Of a stretch of 64,000 nucleotides of DNA, positions 1-8,353 are shown in pieces; the first letter of the stretch is position 1; each line of letters starts with the position of its first letter. The DNA comes from Pseudomonas capeferrum (GTDB taxonomy: Bacteria > Pseudomonadota > Gammaproteobacteria > Pseudomonadales > Pseudomonadaceae). The stretch is taken from assembly GCF_013523055.1 (NCBI RefSeq), contig NZ_JAAMQM010000019.1, forward strand, positions 62,001 to 126,000, written 5' to 3'. Position numbers and translations under genes: made by a program. The notes under the pieces were generated by a model. The model did no database searches. It worked only from the letters and a program-made list of their open reading frames with translations, and was not told the DNA's origin.

Positions 1-303
1 CCCCCAGAGGCCGTCGCCAGCCAGGCGCGATGCAGCGCATTCGGCAAGGATCGCCAAGGCGTCGGTATGTCCCTCGTAGAGCTTGGCCAGGGCCAGATCG
101 CAACCGGCCACGCGAGCCAGTGTCTTCCAGCGTTGCAAGGTCTGTCCGTGGCCAGGCAGTGGCAGGAGGTCAAGCTCGTCGGCCTGAAGCGCCTTCATCA
201 GGACGGGGAGCTGGGTATCGAAATTCAACGGCTGGGGGCGATCCGAATAACTGCGTAGCAGACGGTCCAGGCTGCCCAGGTCGAAATCCTGGAAGATGCT
301 CAT
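1..303 (-). CDS. acyl-CoA dehydrogenase family protein, N-terminal part (runs off window)
   Basis: The minus strand is open from an ATG at 303 to the window edge (101 codons, no stop). The translation begins MSIFQDFDLGSLDRLL and contains QTLQRWKTLARVAGCDLALA and LYEGHTDALAILAE, which read like the N-terminal helical region of acyl-CoA dehydrogenase-like flavoproteins; that family oxidises an acyl thioester (or another substrate) with FAD. The start overlaps the stop of the upstream small membrane gene (TGATG), so the two are probably translationally coupled, downstream of ligD. Catalytic and flavin-binding parts lie outside the window, so the substrate cannot be judged. The family call is moderate; the reading frame itself is solid. 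Confidence 0.6.
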   Translation of the reverse strand, partial: MSIFQDFDLGSLDRLLRSYSDRPQPLNFDTQLPVLMKALQADELDLLPLPGHGQTLQRWKTLARVAGCDLALAKLYEGHTDALAILAECAASRLAGDGLWG

Positions 304-548
304 CAATGCGACTCCACCGTTGTGTTTTTCTTCCATCCCCGCAGATTCATCGCACACAGGCAGAACTGCAGGACTATCAGTGCCCAGGCCTGGATTTGCC
401 AGCCCCAGATGACCCAGAGCAGGTTGCTGCTGATAAAGCAGCAGAAACCGACGCGCCGTCTGGTCGAGCGGCGTGACCCGATGCACCAGGCGGCAACTAC
501 CGTCAGGAGCATGGCGGGCCATTGCAACAAATCGATGAATTGCTCCAT
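303..548 (-). CDS. small hydrophobic membrane protein downstream of ligD
   Basis: This gene encodes 81 residues starting MEQFIDLLQWPAMLLTVVAAW. The start at 548 was chosen because the ATG overlaps the ligD stop codon (TGATG); a longer reading from 617 would overlap ligD deeply. Two hydrophobic segments are visible, roughly residues 10-24 and 38-66, the second rich in W, C and L, with an Arg-rich loop (RRSTRRR) between, suggesting a two-helix inner-membrane hairpin. Its own stop overlaps the start of the acyl-CoA dehydrogenase gene. Function is unknown. I see no signal peptide cleavage site and no enzymatic motif. The overlap on both sides argues for a real gene. Confidence 0.6.
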   Translation of the reverse strand: MEQFIDLLQWPAMLLTVVAAWCIGSRRSTRRRVGFCCFISSNLLWVIWGWQIQAWALIVLQFCLCAMNLRGWKKNTTVESH

Positions 549-3040
549 CAGCTCAACCCCAGCTGCTTGCGCATCTTTACGGTGATGGATTGGCGAGTAG
601 AAGCAAGGTCTGCCCACGGATCATCGACCTCGCCCAGGCGCTCGCGCACGTTCGACAGATTCCATTGGTTGGCGCCCTTGAGCTGGGCAAGCTCCTCGCG
701 CCAGATCGGCACCGATACCGATAATCCTTCCCGCGCCCGCAGGGAATAGGGACTGACAGTGGTCGCGCCCTTGCCATTGCGCAGGTAGTCGATGAAGATC
801 CGCCCGATCCGGTTCTTGGGCCCGGACACCGCCGAGAGGCGGTCCGGAAACAGCCCAGCCAGGTGATCGACGATGGCGTGCGTAAAATCTTTCACCTCGT
901 CCCAACCGGCTCGCCGGGTCAAGGGGACAACCAGGTGCATGCCTTTGCCGCCGCTGGTCTTTAGAAACACCTTCAGGCCAAGCTCTTCGAGCAATGTCAG
1001 GGTCAGTTGGGTGGCTTCCAACATGGCCTTCCAGGGCAGCGCCGGGTCAGGGTCGAGATCCAGGACGAAGCGGTCGGGCTTGTCGAAGTCCTTGTCGGTC
1101 GCATTCCAGGTATGAAGTTCGAGCGTGTTCATCTGTACGGCGCCCAGCAGGGTGTCCGGGCCATTGACGATCATGACCGCCTGGCCGGCCTGCTCCTTGT
1201 CGTAGGTGACGATACCGGGGATATGCAGCTGGCCCGCGTTCTTCTGGAAGAACAGCTCGCCTGCCAGCCCCTCGGGCGCGCGTACCAGGGCCACGGGGCG
1301 TGCCTTGAGGTGGGGCAGGATCCACGGGGCCACGTCGGCGTAGTATTCGGCGACATCCCGCTTGGTGAGGCCACTGCTGGCGTCGATCACTCGGTCGGGG
1401 TGGGTCAGGCGCAGGTTGGCCAGCCCTTTGGTCTTGGGCACGGCTTTGGTGGGCATGGGACGCTCCAGGTCGATATCGGTAGCCGGCTTGTCATCGCGCA
1501 GGCCATGGAACACGGCGTGACGAACGAAGCCTTCACGGGTCATCTGGGCAAAGGAAACTTCGGCCAGCAACAGCGGTTTCAGCCAATGCACGCCGCGAAC
1601 CTCGCTGCCGGTGGGCGGTTTGGACAAGGCGGGACGGTCCGTTTCCAGTGGCTTGAGGCGTGCATGGATGCTGTGCAGCGTGATCGCGCTGAAACCGGTG
1701 CCGACCTTGCCTGCATAGCGCAGTTCACCGCTTTCCTTGTCATGCAGCGCCAGGAGCAGGGCACCGAAGCCGCTTCGACTGCCCTTGGGGTCGGTGTAGC
1801 CGACGAGCACGAACTCCTGGCGCTGCTTGCACTTGAGCTTGATCCAGTCGCTGCTGCGCCGTCCGCTGTAGGTGCTGTCCAGGCGCTTGCCGATCAGACC
1901 TTCGAGTTGCAGGCTACAGGCGCTGGCGAGCAGGGATTCCACCGGCTGGTCGAAGTCCGCGGAAAACTTCAGGACCTTGGATTGATGGTTGTCGAGCAAG
2001 GCCTTCAGTCGAGCGCGGCGTTCCTGCAGGGGATTGTCGCGCAGGTCCTCGCCATCGAGATAAAGCAGGTCGAAGAGAAAGTAACTGATCTGCTCGTCGC
2101 GCGCGGTATCGAAGGCATTCTGCAGGGCCTGGAAATCCGCCGCGCCCTCGTCATCGACCACGACCACTTCGCCGTCGAGCCAGGCGGAATTCACGTCGAG
2201 CCCGCTCAGGGCTTCCACCTGGCGCGGCATCTTGGCGCTCCAGTCGTGGCCGTTGCGGGTGAACAGGCGCGCTTTGCCGTTTTCGATCCGCGCGAGTATG
2301 CGATAGCCATCGAATTTCACTTCGTAGGACCAGTCGCCTGCCGGGGGGGATTCGACCAGGGTCGCCAGCTGCGGCTGCAGCATCTCGGGCAACGCTTGCT
2401 GGTCTGCCTTGGCACGCTTGGGAGAGGGCTTGATCGACTTTTTCTTGATGGCTTTGTCGGTGTCGACGGCGGCGGACCGAGGAACCAGGGTACGGTCACT
2501 CAGGACACTGTCAGGCAGGGCTTCGAGCACGTCGTATTCGGACTCGCTGCGCGCTTCTGCGTCGTTGGACTTGACCAGCATCCACTGTTCCTTCTTGCCG
2601 CCCAGGCGGGTACGGAACAGATTCCAGACGCCGGCGAGCTTTTCTCCCTGCAGACGAAAACGCAGCTTGCCCTTGGCATAAGCGTCCCTCGGATCGCCTT
2701 CAGGCTCCCAGACCCCCCGATCCCAGACGATCACGTCGCCCGCGCCATAATGTCCGTGGGGGATGCTGCCTTCGAACGTGGCGTAGTCCAGCGGGTGGTC
2801 TTCCACATGAACGGCAAGACGCCGGACCTTGGGATCCAGCGAAGGGCCCTTCGGGATCGCCCAGCTTTTCAGCGTGCCGTCCAGCTCCAGGCGGAAATCG
2901 TAATGGAGATGGCTGGCGTCGTGTTTCTGGATGCAGTACTGCAGCGCGTGCGCCTGCTTCGCCTGGCGACTTTCGCCCGTCGGCTCCGACGTGGCGTTGA
3001 AGTCGCGCTTGCGATGGTACTCCTGCAGGGGCTTGTCCAT
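548..3040 (-). CDS. ligD: DNA ligase D (phosphoesterase-ligase-polymerase)
   Basis: The 830-residue product is the multifunctional ATP-dependent ligase of bacterial non-homologous end joining. The N-terminal 3'-phosphoesterase domain (about 1-190) has HDASHLHYDFRLE and the HVEDHPLDYATFEG region. The central ligase domain (about 220-530) has the nucleotidyl-acceptor motif EVKFDGYR with the catalytic lysine, and DGEVVV. The C-terminal primase-polymerase domain (about 550-830) has FVLDLDPD, carrying metal-binding aspartates, and SGGKGMHLVVPL. Length and domain order match Pseudomonas LigD. No ku gene lies in the window. Two short genes follow with overlapping start and stop codons, so ligD probably heads a three-gene operon. 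Pathway role follows from the family; nothing looks truncated. Confidence 0.97.
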   Translation of the reverse strand: MDKPLQEYHRKRDFNATSEPTGESRQAKQAHALQYCIQKHDASHLHYDFRLELDGTLKSWAIPKGPSLDPKVRRLAVHVEDHPLDYATFEGSIPHGHYGAGDVIVWDRGVWEPEGDPRDAYAKGKLRFRLQGEKLAGVWNLFRTRLGGKKEQWMLVKSNDAEARSESEYDVLEALPDSVLSDRTLVPRSAAVDTDKAIKKKSIKPSPKRAKADQQALPEMLQPQLATLVESPPAGDWSYEVKFDGYRILARIENGKARLFTRNGHDWSAKMPRQVEALSGLDVNSAWLDGEVVVVDDEGAADFQALQNAFDTARDEQISYFLFDLLYLDGEDLRDNPLQERRARLKALLDNHQSKVLKFSADFDQPVESLLASACSLQLEGLIGKRLDSTYSGRRSSDWIKLKCKQRQEFVLVGYTDPKGSRSGFGALLLALHDKESGELRYAGKVGTGFSAITLHSIHARLKPLETDRPALSKPPTGSEVRGVHWLKPLLLAEVSFAQMTREGFVRHAVFHGLRDDKPATDIDLERPMPTKAVPKTKGLANLRLTHPDRVIDASSGLTKRDVAEYYADVAPWILPHLKARPVALVRAPEGLAGELFFQKNAGQLHIPGIVTYDKEQAGQAVMIVNGPDTLLGAVQMNTLELHTWNATDKDFDKPDRFVLDLDPDPALPWKAMLEATQLTLTLLEELGLKVFLKTSGGKGMHLVVPLTRRAGWDEVKDFTHAIVDHLAGLFPDRLSAVSGPKNRIGRIFIDYLRNGKGATTVSPYSLRAREGLSVSVPIWREELAQLKGANQWNLSNVRERLGEVDDPWADLASTRQSITVKMRKQLGLS

Positions 3041-3234
3041 GGCGGGCTCCAGGGGATTCGCGGGTCTCTAGATGGGAGGAAACGCGGTCAAGAGAGTTCA
3101 ATCTGTATGCGGGCCGGGACGAAACGGGCAGGGGCCGCAAGTGCCATGGGCGACCTGGCGTGATGTGCAAAAACTCTGAATCATTCGGCAGATGGCGGAG
3201 TCGACTGAATGAACACATTCGACGGAGAGCTTTT
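3041..3234. other. short intergenic region between divergent ligD and acidic-protein gene
   Basis: This 194-bp gap separates ligD (leftward) from the acidic-protein gene (rightward) and should hold both promoters. I could not assign a convincing -35/-10 pair or operator. A Shine-Dalgarno-like GGAGAG precedes the rightward gene. Confidence 0.4.
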
Positions 3235-3714
3235 ATGCCAAGGCCAGAAGACCCGAACGACCGCCTGACGCCTGAGATCGACACGATCGAGGACCGCATG
3301 GGCGATATGCGAGAGCTGGATTTCCGCGACAGCGACGAGCATCAAGGGCGCGCCGGCGATGAACGCCCGGCTCGCGAGCTCGAGCAGGAGTTTCCCCCGG
3401 AGCGCGTGGAGCGTAGCGGCATGACCGGCGGGGAAGCCTTGAGCGAGGGTATCCATGAGGACGGTGTGACGGACGATGACCTGAGTCCTGAGACGCTCTT
3501 CGACGAAACCGGTGCCCGTGATCCCCATGAGCCGGGTGGCGATGGACCTGCCGACCAGGACCTGAGTGAGGTTTCATCCCGCGAGATCGGGGCAGGGATC
3601 GGGCTCGACGAGGAAGAGATGGCACATGTGGACCCGCTGGACGGCGAGCCTTGGAATGATACGCTGCCGCCTGCCGATGGTGATAACGATAGCGATGTGA
3701 GGAACAAACGATGA
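3235..3714 (+). CDS. acidic hypothetical protein upstream of metallothionein
   Basis: The product has 159 residues and begins MPRPEDPNDRLTPEIDTIED. The ATG at 3235 was chosen because it follows a GGAGAG ribosome-binding site; a start at 3160 would add an unlikely leader. The protein is very rich in D, E, G and P, lacks hydrophobic segments and looks largely disordered. I recognise no catalytic motif. The gene ends inside the start of the metallothionein gene (4-bp overlap), so the two are co-translated. Similar acidic Pseudomonas proteins exist with vague annotations; I do not assign a function. A cytoplasmic stress-related role is inference from the neighbour only. Confidence 0.7.
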   Translation: MPRPEDPNDRLTPEIDTIEDRMGDMRELDFRDSDEHQGRAGDERPARELEQEFPPERVERSGMTGGEALSEGIHEDGVTDDDLSPETLFDETGARDPHEPGGDGPADQDLSEVSSREIGAGIGLDEEEMAHVDPLDGEPWNDTLPPADGDNDSDVRNKR

Positions 3715-3905
3715 ATGAGCAACGTTGTGCCTGCAGCCAGTGCTCTTGCACTGTAGATGCCAATGCCAAGGCCCAGGACGGTAATGCCTACTGCTGCAAG
3801 GCCTGCGCCAACGGCCACCGCAATGGTGAACATTGCCGCATGCCGGATTGCGATTGCGGTTCGACCGGGCAGCCCCACGATGATGAGAGCAATAGGGCGA
3901 TCTGA
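3711..3905 (+). CDS. bacterial metallothionein (Pseudomonas type)
   Basis: This 64-residue protein has nine cysteines and two histidines arranged as in bacterial metallothioneins: CACSQCSC near the N-terminus, YCCKACANGH in the middle and CRMPDCDCG near the end. Family members bind Zn, Cd and similar ions in a cysteine-thiolate cluster with a small zinc-finger-like fold, buffering metal in the cytoplasm. The acidic C-terminal tail (HDDESNRAI) is typical of Pseudomonas versions. The ATG overlaps the stop of the acidic-protein gene, so expression is coupled to it. No metal-responsive operator was recognised. Confidence 0.93.
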   Translation: MNEQRCACSQCSCTVDANAKAQDGNAYCCKACANGHRNGEHCRMPDCDCGSTGQPHDDESNRAI

Positions 3906-4038
3906 AAGGTAGCTCGACCGGTGCGCCAGCCTCACCGTGGCGTAGACCCGCCGTCCACCAGGGCACCCACCGCCAGGTGGGTCGCCCATAAGCCCGACCA
4001 GCCGTCAGGCGAGCACCACTGACCGAAGCCGTTGCGGC

Positions 4039-4467
4039 CTATTCCGTATCCCATTTCCCATCATTCTGCTCGCAGTCCGTACGCGCCTGTCCAAGATTCG
4101 CGGTGCCGTAGTAATACGTGATCACCCGCGCATCCTTGGACAGGGCCGGACGGGTCGAAGGCTCGCCACTGCCCGCCGACTTGGGATTGGCCAGCGATTC
4201 CTGGGTCAGCGTCGCCGTACACCGTCCTTGGCTCTTGTCCGGGCACTGCGCCACCTTGCGCTTTTCACTATTGAGCATCTCCTTGCTCTCGTTGCTGCAC
4301 GACCAGTTGATGGATTCGGCCGGCACGCCGGTGAATTCGTAGCAGGTATGCTCGTCCACGGACGCAATGGCCGCGCTGGAAGAGCGGGTAGAGACGTCGC
4401 AGGCCTCGGCCAGCACGCTACCGCTGGCCAGACCGCTGAGGAGCAGGAGCACTGCATGAGCACGCAT
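4039..4467 (-). CDS. exported hypothetical protein with signal peptide
   Basis: The product has 142 residues. It starts MRAHAVLLLLSGLASGSVLA followed by EACDVS, a clear Sec signal peptide with a probable AXA-like cleavage after residue 20. The mature part has six cysteines (CDVS, CYEF, NWSCSNE, AQCPDK, GRCTA, DCEQN), consistent with three disulfides in the periplasm. A GGAGGTGATCC element precedes the start. It lies 28 bp downstream of the YbhN-type gene on the same strand and might be the last gene of that operon. I do not recognise the family; no enzyme motif is visible. Confidence 0.75.
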   Translation of the reverse strand: MRAHAVLLLLSGLASGSVLAEACDVSTRSSSAAIASVDEHTCYEFTGVPAESINWSCSNESKEMLNSEKRKVAQCPDKSQGRCTATLTQESLANPKSAGSGEPSTRPALSKDARVITYYYGTANLGQARTDCEQNDGKWDTE

Positions 4468-4495
4468 GGATCACCTCCTGGGCACTGGGCCCGTT

Positions 4496-5455
4496 TCAGG
4501 ACTTGGGCAGCGCGGCCTTGCTTTCCTGGCGCATCGCCTTGGCGCGTTTTTCCAGTACCAGGTAGGCGGTAACCGCGATCAACAGGGGGATCAGGTAGTA
4601 GAACGTGCGATAACCCAGCAGCGCAGCGACCAGGCTGCCTTGGCTGATCTGCCCTTGCAGTAGCGCGAGGAAGACCGTTTCCAGCACCCCAAGCCCGGCG
4701 GGGATATGGGCCACCACACCCGCCACGCAGCTGATCAGCAATATCCCTAGAATAGAAGGGAAGAACAGGTCGTGCGGCAGCAGCCAGTAGATCAGCATCG
4801 CCATCAGCGTCCAGTTGCTCGCGCCCAGGCCCACCTGCGCCAGCGCCATGCGCAAGCTCGGCAAAGTGATCTCGTGCTCGCGCACGCGCCAGGTGCGGCG
4901 ACGGGCATAACCACAGGCAAGCACGTAGCCCACGGCCAGGGCCATCATCAACGCGCCGATCAGCTGCAGACCGGTGCCGCCCACGGCCCAGCTTTCCGGC
5001 AGTTTCACCAAGCGCAGGGCGAACACCGTCCCGGCCAAGGCCATATAGCCGATCCAGTTGGTGAGAATGCCTAGCGTGATGATCTTGGTGATCGTCGGCG
5101 TATCCAGGCCCAGGCGGCTATAGAGCCGGTAACGCAAGGCTACTCCGCCTACCCAGGTGGTAAAGTTCAGGTTGAAGGCGTAGCACACGAAGGCTACCGG
5201 CAGCACTTGCCGCGCCGGCAGCTTGTGACCGGTATAGGCGCGCCCTAGCAGGTCATAGCAGCTGAAGACGGCGTAGCTGCACAGTGCAAGCGCAAAGCCG
5301 AGCAGAAGCTTGCCAGGCCCATACGACTTCAATGACTGTCGCACCTCGTTCCAGTCCAGGTTGCGAGCCAGCATGTACAACAGAGCCGGGATCAGCAGCA
5401 GTAAAAGCACGGTGAACACCCGCTTGCCCCAGGTAAGCCAACGCTTTCGCTCCAT
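4496..5455 (-). CDS. YbhN/lysylphosphatidylglycerol-synthase-type integral membrane protein
   Basis: The product has 319 residues with about eight hydrophobic segments and fits the UPF0104/YbhN family, which shares the transmembrane flippase-like domain of lysylphosphatidylglycerol synthase without the tRNA-dependent synthase domain. Characteristic stretches are FNLNFTTWVGGVALRYRLYSRLG and VAHIPAGLGVLETVFLALL. It acts in the inner membrane; the exact substrate is not established. The start codon overlaps the cardiolipin synthase stop by one base (TGATG), and in enterobacteria ybhN, ybhO and ybhP also form a unit, which supports a phospholipid-related role. The C-terminus is basic (KRAKAMRQESK). 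Confidence 0.88.
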   Translation of the reverse strand: MERKRWLTWGKRVFTVLLLLLIPALLYMLARNLDWNEVRQSLKSYGPGKLLLGFALALCSYAVFSCYDLLGRAYTGHKLPARQVLPVAFVCYAFNLNFTTWVGGVALRYRLYSRLGLDTPTITKIITLGILTNWIGYMALAGTVFALRLVKLPESWAVGGTGLQLIGALMMALAVGYVLACGYARRRTWRVREHEITLPSLRMALAQVGLGASNWTLMAMLIYWLLPHDLFFPSILGILLISCVAGVVAHIPAGLGVLETVFLALLQGQISQGSLVAALLGYRTFYYLIPLLIAVTAYLVLEKRAKAMRQESKAALPKS

Positions 5456-6657
5456 CAGGTTTTGCCCTCGTGAAAATGCACATCTGCTTCAGTCGCCGGT
5501 TGCAGTGATTGAAGTCGTTTGCGATGGGCCGGGAACCATCCGGCGATGACCGGGAAATAACGAATGATGTGGAAGCACAGGAAGATCAAGGGCGCGCGCC
5601 ACCAGTAGCCGCGGATCATGCGCTCCATGGTGACGGCCTTGCATTGCTGGCTGCCCAGTTCGGTGAGGTGTTCGTAGAGCTGCTGGTTGAAGGCGCGATC
5701 GCGGATCAGCAGGTTGGCCTCGAGGTTGAACGACAGGCTCAATGGATCGAGGTTGCTCGAACCGACCGTGACCCATTCGTCATCCACCAGCGCGACCTTG
5801 CCGTGGAGTGGCCGCTGGCAGTACTCGTGGATCACCACGCCATCGCGCAACAGATAGTTGTAGAGCAGGCGCGACAGCGCGCGGACCCAACGCATGTCGG
5901 GCTGCCCCTGGAGGATGAGGGTGACTTCGACACCCCGCCGGGCAGCGTTGCGCAGCTCTCGCAACAGCCGGTAGCCCGGGAAGAAATAGGCATTGGCGAC
6001 GACGATACGCTCGCGCGCCGAGCGAAACGCCGCCAGGTACTCTTTCTCGATATCCGTGGTCCGCAGCAGGTTGTCGCGTTCGACCAGCACCGCGCTGATC
6101 GAGCCGGTCGGCTGCCTGGTCGGGCGTACCTGACTTGGAGGTTCCAGGACCGGCGCCATGAGTCGCCGACTGGAGGCGTGGATCTGCGTGACCACCGGGC
6201 CGGTGACCTCGACGGCGTAATCCTGCTTGGCCATGGGCCCGTAGTCCCCAAGGTGGTCGGCACTGTAGTTGATACCCCCCACGAAAGCCCGTTCGCCATC
6301 GATCACCACGATCTTGCGATGCAGTCGGCGGAACAGGTTCGTGCGCATTCCTATCAGGCGTGGCTGCGGGTCGAAGGAGTGGAAACGCACGCCCGCCTCG
6401 GTCATCGAGCCAATGAAGCTGTCCGGCAGATCCGCGGTGCCATACCCATCCGCGACCATTTCCACGCGCACGCCTCGCTGCGCAGCTTCGATCAGGACCT
6501 GACGCAGTTGTTGGCCGACCTTGTCATCGAAGATGATGAAGGTCTCCAGAAGAATCTCTTCCTTGGCCGCGGCCATGGCTTCGAAGACACGGGGATAGAA
6601 TTCTTCGCCATTGATCAGCAGCCTTACATCGTTACCGTCGACCCAAGGTCTGTTCAC
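5455..6657 (-). CDS. clsB: cardiolipin synthase ClsB-type (phospholipase D family)
   Basis: The product has 400 residues and two HKD phospholipase D motifs: LHRKIVVIDGERAFVGGINY in the first half and LHGKVALVDDEWVTVGSSNL in the second. Enzymes of this family join phosphatidyl groups to form cardiolipin at the inner membrane. It lacks the N-terminal transmembrane pair of ClsA, as expected for ClsB/YbhO; a single hydrophobic segment lies near the C-terminus (APLIFLCFHIIRYFPVIAGW). The gene overlaps the EEP nuclease gene upstream by 4 bp and the YbhN gene downstream by 1 bp, so all are probably translated together. The gene symbol rests on family and order (ybhP-ybhO-ybhN). Confidence 0.92.
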   Translation of the reverse strand: MNRPWVDGNDVRLLINGEEFYPRVFEAMAAAKEEILLETFIIFDDKVGQQLRQVLIEAAQRGVRVEMVADGYGTADLPDSFIGSMTEAGVRFHSFDPQPRLIGMRTNLFRRLHRKIVVIDGERAFVGGINYSADHLGDYGPMAKQDYAVEVTGPVVTQIHASSRRLMAPVLEPPSQVRPTRQPTGSISAVLVERDNLLRTTDIEKEYLAAFRSARERIVVANAYFFPGYRLLRELRNAARRGVEVTLILQGQPDMRWVRALSRLLYNYLLRDGVVIHEYCQRPLHGKVALVDDEWVTVGSSNLDPLSLSFNLEANLLIRDRAFNQQLYEHLTELGSQQCKAVTMERMIRGYWWRAPLIFLCFHIIRYFPVIAGWFPAHRKRLQSLQPATEADVHFHEGKT

Positions 6658-7439
6658 AGGCTCACCTCCGCGGCAAGGGGGGCATGGTCGGACAAATGCG
6701 TCCAGGGGTAGCTGGAGAGCACCTTGGCACTGCGCACGGTTGCATTGCGCAGGTAGATGCGATCCAGGCGCAACAGCGGCAGACGCGCCGGGAAGCTGCG
6801 CGCCGGGGCTCCCTGGGTGCGACCGAACGCTTCCTCGAGATGCTTGGCCAGTACTCCATCGGCCTTCAGGCGCCAGTCGTTGAAATCACCGGCAATGACC
6901 ACTGGCGCATCCGCAGGCAATGAGTCGAGCAGCTCGAGCAGCAAACGGACCTGCCGCTGCCGATGCGCCTCGCGCAGACCCAGGTGCACGCAGATGGCGT
7001 GGAATTGATCATGGCCGGGTACGTCCAGACGGCAATGCAGCAGACCACGTTGTTCGTTGCCCTGGATCGACACATCGAGATTGTGGTGCTCGAGTATGGG
7101 GAATTTCGACAGCAAGGCATTGCCATGGTCGCCGTGCGGATAGACCGCGTTGCGGCCATAGGCGAATTGCGGCCACATGCTGTCGGCGAGAAATTCGTAT
7201 TGCGGCGTCTCGGGCCAGGCGGCATGCCGTTCGGCATGCTGCTGATGGCTGCCGTGGACTTCCTGGAGGAAGACCAGATCGGCACCGGTGGCGCGTACCG
7301 CATCGCGCAGCTCGGGCAGGATGAAGCGCCTGTTGAAGAAGGTAAACCCCTTGTGCACGTTGATGGTCAGTAGGTTCAAGCGGCGCACGGCCGTGACCTT
7401 GTCGATGATGCAGGTGGGGGCTGGCATGGTTTTGTTCAC
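6654..7439 (-). CDS. endonuclease/exonuclease/phosphatase family protein (YbhP-like)
   Basis: The product has 261 residues with the EEP fold signatures: LTINVHKGF, LVFLQEVHGS (metal-binding Glu), VIAGDFNDWR (catalytic Asp and Asn) and LSDHAPLAAEV (catalytic Asp-His). The family hydrolyses phosphodiesters in DNA, RNA or lipids with Mg2+. Being between DUF72 and cardiolipin synthase, with 4-bp overlaps on both sides, it matches YbhP of the ybhPON group, where a phospholipid-linked role is suspected but unproven. There is no clear signal peptide, so it is probably cytoplasmic or peripheral. The start at 7439 overlaps the DUF72 stop (ATGA). Confidence 0.9.
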   Translation of the reverse strand: MNKTMPAPTCIIDKVTAVRRLNLLTINVHKGFTFFNRRFILPELRDAVRATGADLVFLQEVHGSHQQHAERHAAWPETPQYEFLADSMWPQFAYGRNAVYPHGDHGNALLSKFPILEHHNLDVSIQGNEQRGLLHCRLDVPGHDQFHAICVHLGLREAHRQRQVRLLLELLDSLPADAPVVIAGDFNDWRLKADGVLAKHLEEAFGRTQGAPARSFPARLPLLRLDRIYLRNATVRSAKVLSSYPWTHLSDHAPLAAEVSL

Positions 7440-8353
7440 GTTTCGACTCCTGGTTTCACGCCGGGCTCGGCCTCCAGCTCGTCTGCCAAGTGCAGACGCT
7501 CCAGGAGGCGGCGGGCATCGTAGGGGGCATGAACCTTTTGATCATTGTCGAAATAGCAGTAGATGTCCCGGGAGCTTCGCTTGCGCGGAGGCTGTTCGAC
7601 GATCGAATGGGCATCGTCGGGTTGGCCGCCGATACTCCAGGCTTCGATGCGTCGACCCCAGCGGCGCAAGGCCCTGGCGGTATAGCCGCTGCTGTACAGC
7701 TCGGTGTCACCGTGCAGGCGCAGGTAGACGAAGTCGGCCGTCACGTCCTCGACGTACGGCCACTTGCCCGCGCTGTCCGCGACCACCAGCGCGACATTGT
7801 GATCGCGCAGCAACTTGACGAACGCTTCGCACAGGAAACTCTCGTGGCGGACTTCCACGGCATGTCTCAAGGCTTTCTTGCCTGCGACGTCGGCGATTGC
7901 GTTTCCTTTCAACCGCTCTGCGCACTGCGTGGCCAGCCGACGGGCAGCCGCGCGGTCGATGGGCAGGGTTTCGAGAAAGCGTGAGACCACATTCGCATCG
8001 AATTGAAGGTTGGGCGGAAACTGCCAGAGGATCGGCCCGAGCTTGTCACCAAGCCATAGCGGGCCGGAGGCAAGGAAATTGGCCAGCGGTTCCTCGATAT
8101 CCTTCAGACGGCGCATATGGGTGATGAAACGGGGTCCTTTGAGGGCAAAGATGAAGTCGTTGGGCGTCTCGTCATGCCAGTGCCGGTAACGCTCGGGTGT
8201 CTGCAGGCTGTAGAACGAGCCGTTGATTTCGATGCTGTTCACCGTTCGCGAAGCGAACGCCAGTTCATCGTTCTGGCGCAGGCCTTCAGGGTAGAAATCC
8301 TTGCGCCATGGGCCGTAACGCCAACCGGAAATACCAATTCGAATATCGCTCAC
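7436..8353 (-). CDS. DUF72 (YecE-like) family protein
   Basis: The product has 305 residues and starts VSDIRIGISGWRYGPWRKDF from a GTG at 8353, which is preceded by a strong GAAGGAAGG ribosome-binding site. An open frame continues upstream to 8524 but that leader is proline- and histidine-rich, lacks family resemblance and has no good ribosome-binding site. DUF72 hallmarks present are SIEINGSFYSLQ, ILWQFPPNLQ and YCYFDNDQ, fitting a TIM-barrel-like fold. The biochemical function of the family is unknown. The gene heads the DUF72-EEP-clsB-ybhN unit and overlaps the next gene by 4 bp. Confidence 0.88.
   Translation of the reverse strand: MSDIRIGISGWRYGPWRKDFYPEGLRQNDELAFASRTVNSIEINGSFYSLQTPERYRHWHDETPNDFIFALKGPRFITHMRRLKDIEEPLANFLASGPLWLGDKLGPILWQFPPNLQFDANVVSRFLETLPIDRAAARRLATQCAERLKGNAIADVAGKKALRHAVEVRHESFLCEAFVKLLRDHNVALVVADSAGKWPYVEDVTADFVYLRLHGDTELYSSGYTARALRRWGRRIEAWSIGGQPDDAHSIVEQPPRKRSSRDIYCYFDNDQKVHAPYDARRLLERLHLADELEAEPGVKPGVET

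Noticed and set aside
1007-3163. Long open frame on the plus strand opposite ligD
   Set aside because: It is antisense to a clear LigD; the translation has no family character and mirrors the high-GC codon pattern of ligD.
5509-6711. 400-codon frame opposite the cardiolipin synthase
   Set aside because: It is a mirror of the clsB gene; the HKD motifs are on the minus strand and the plus-strand product resembles nothing.
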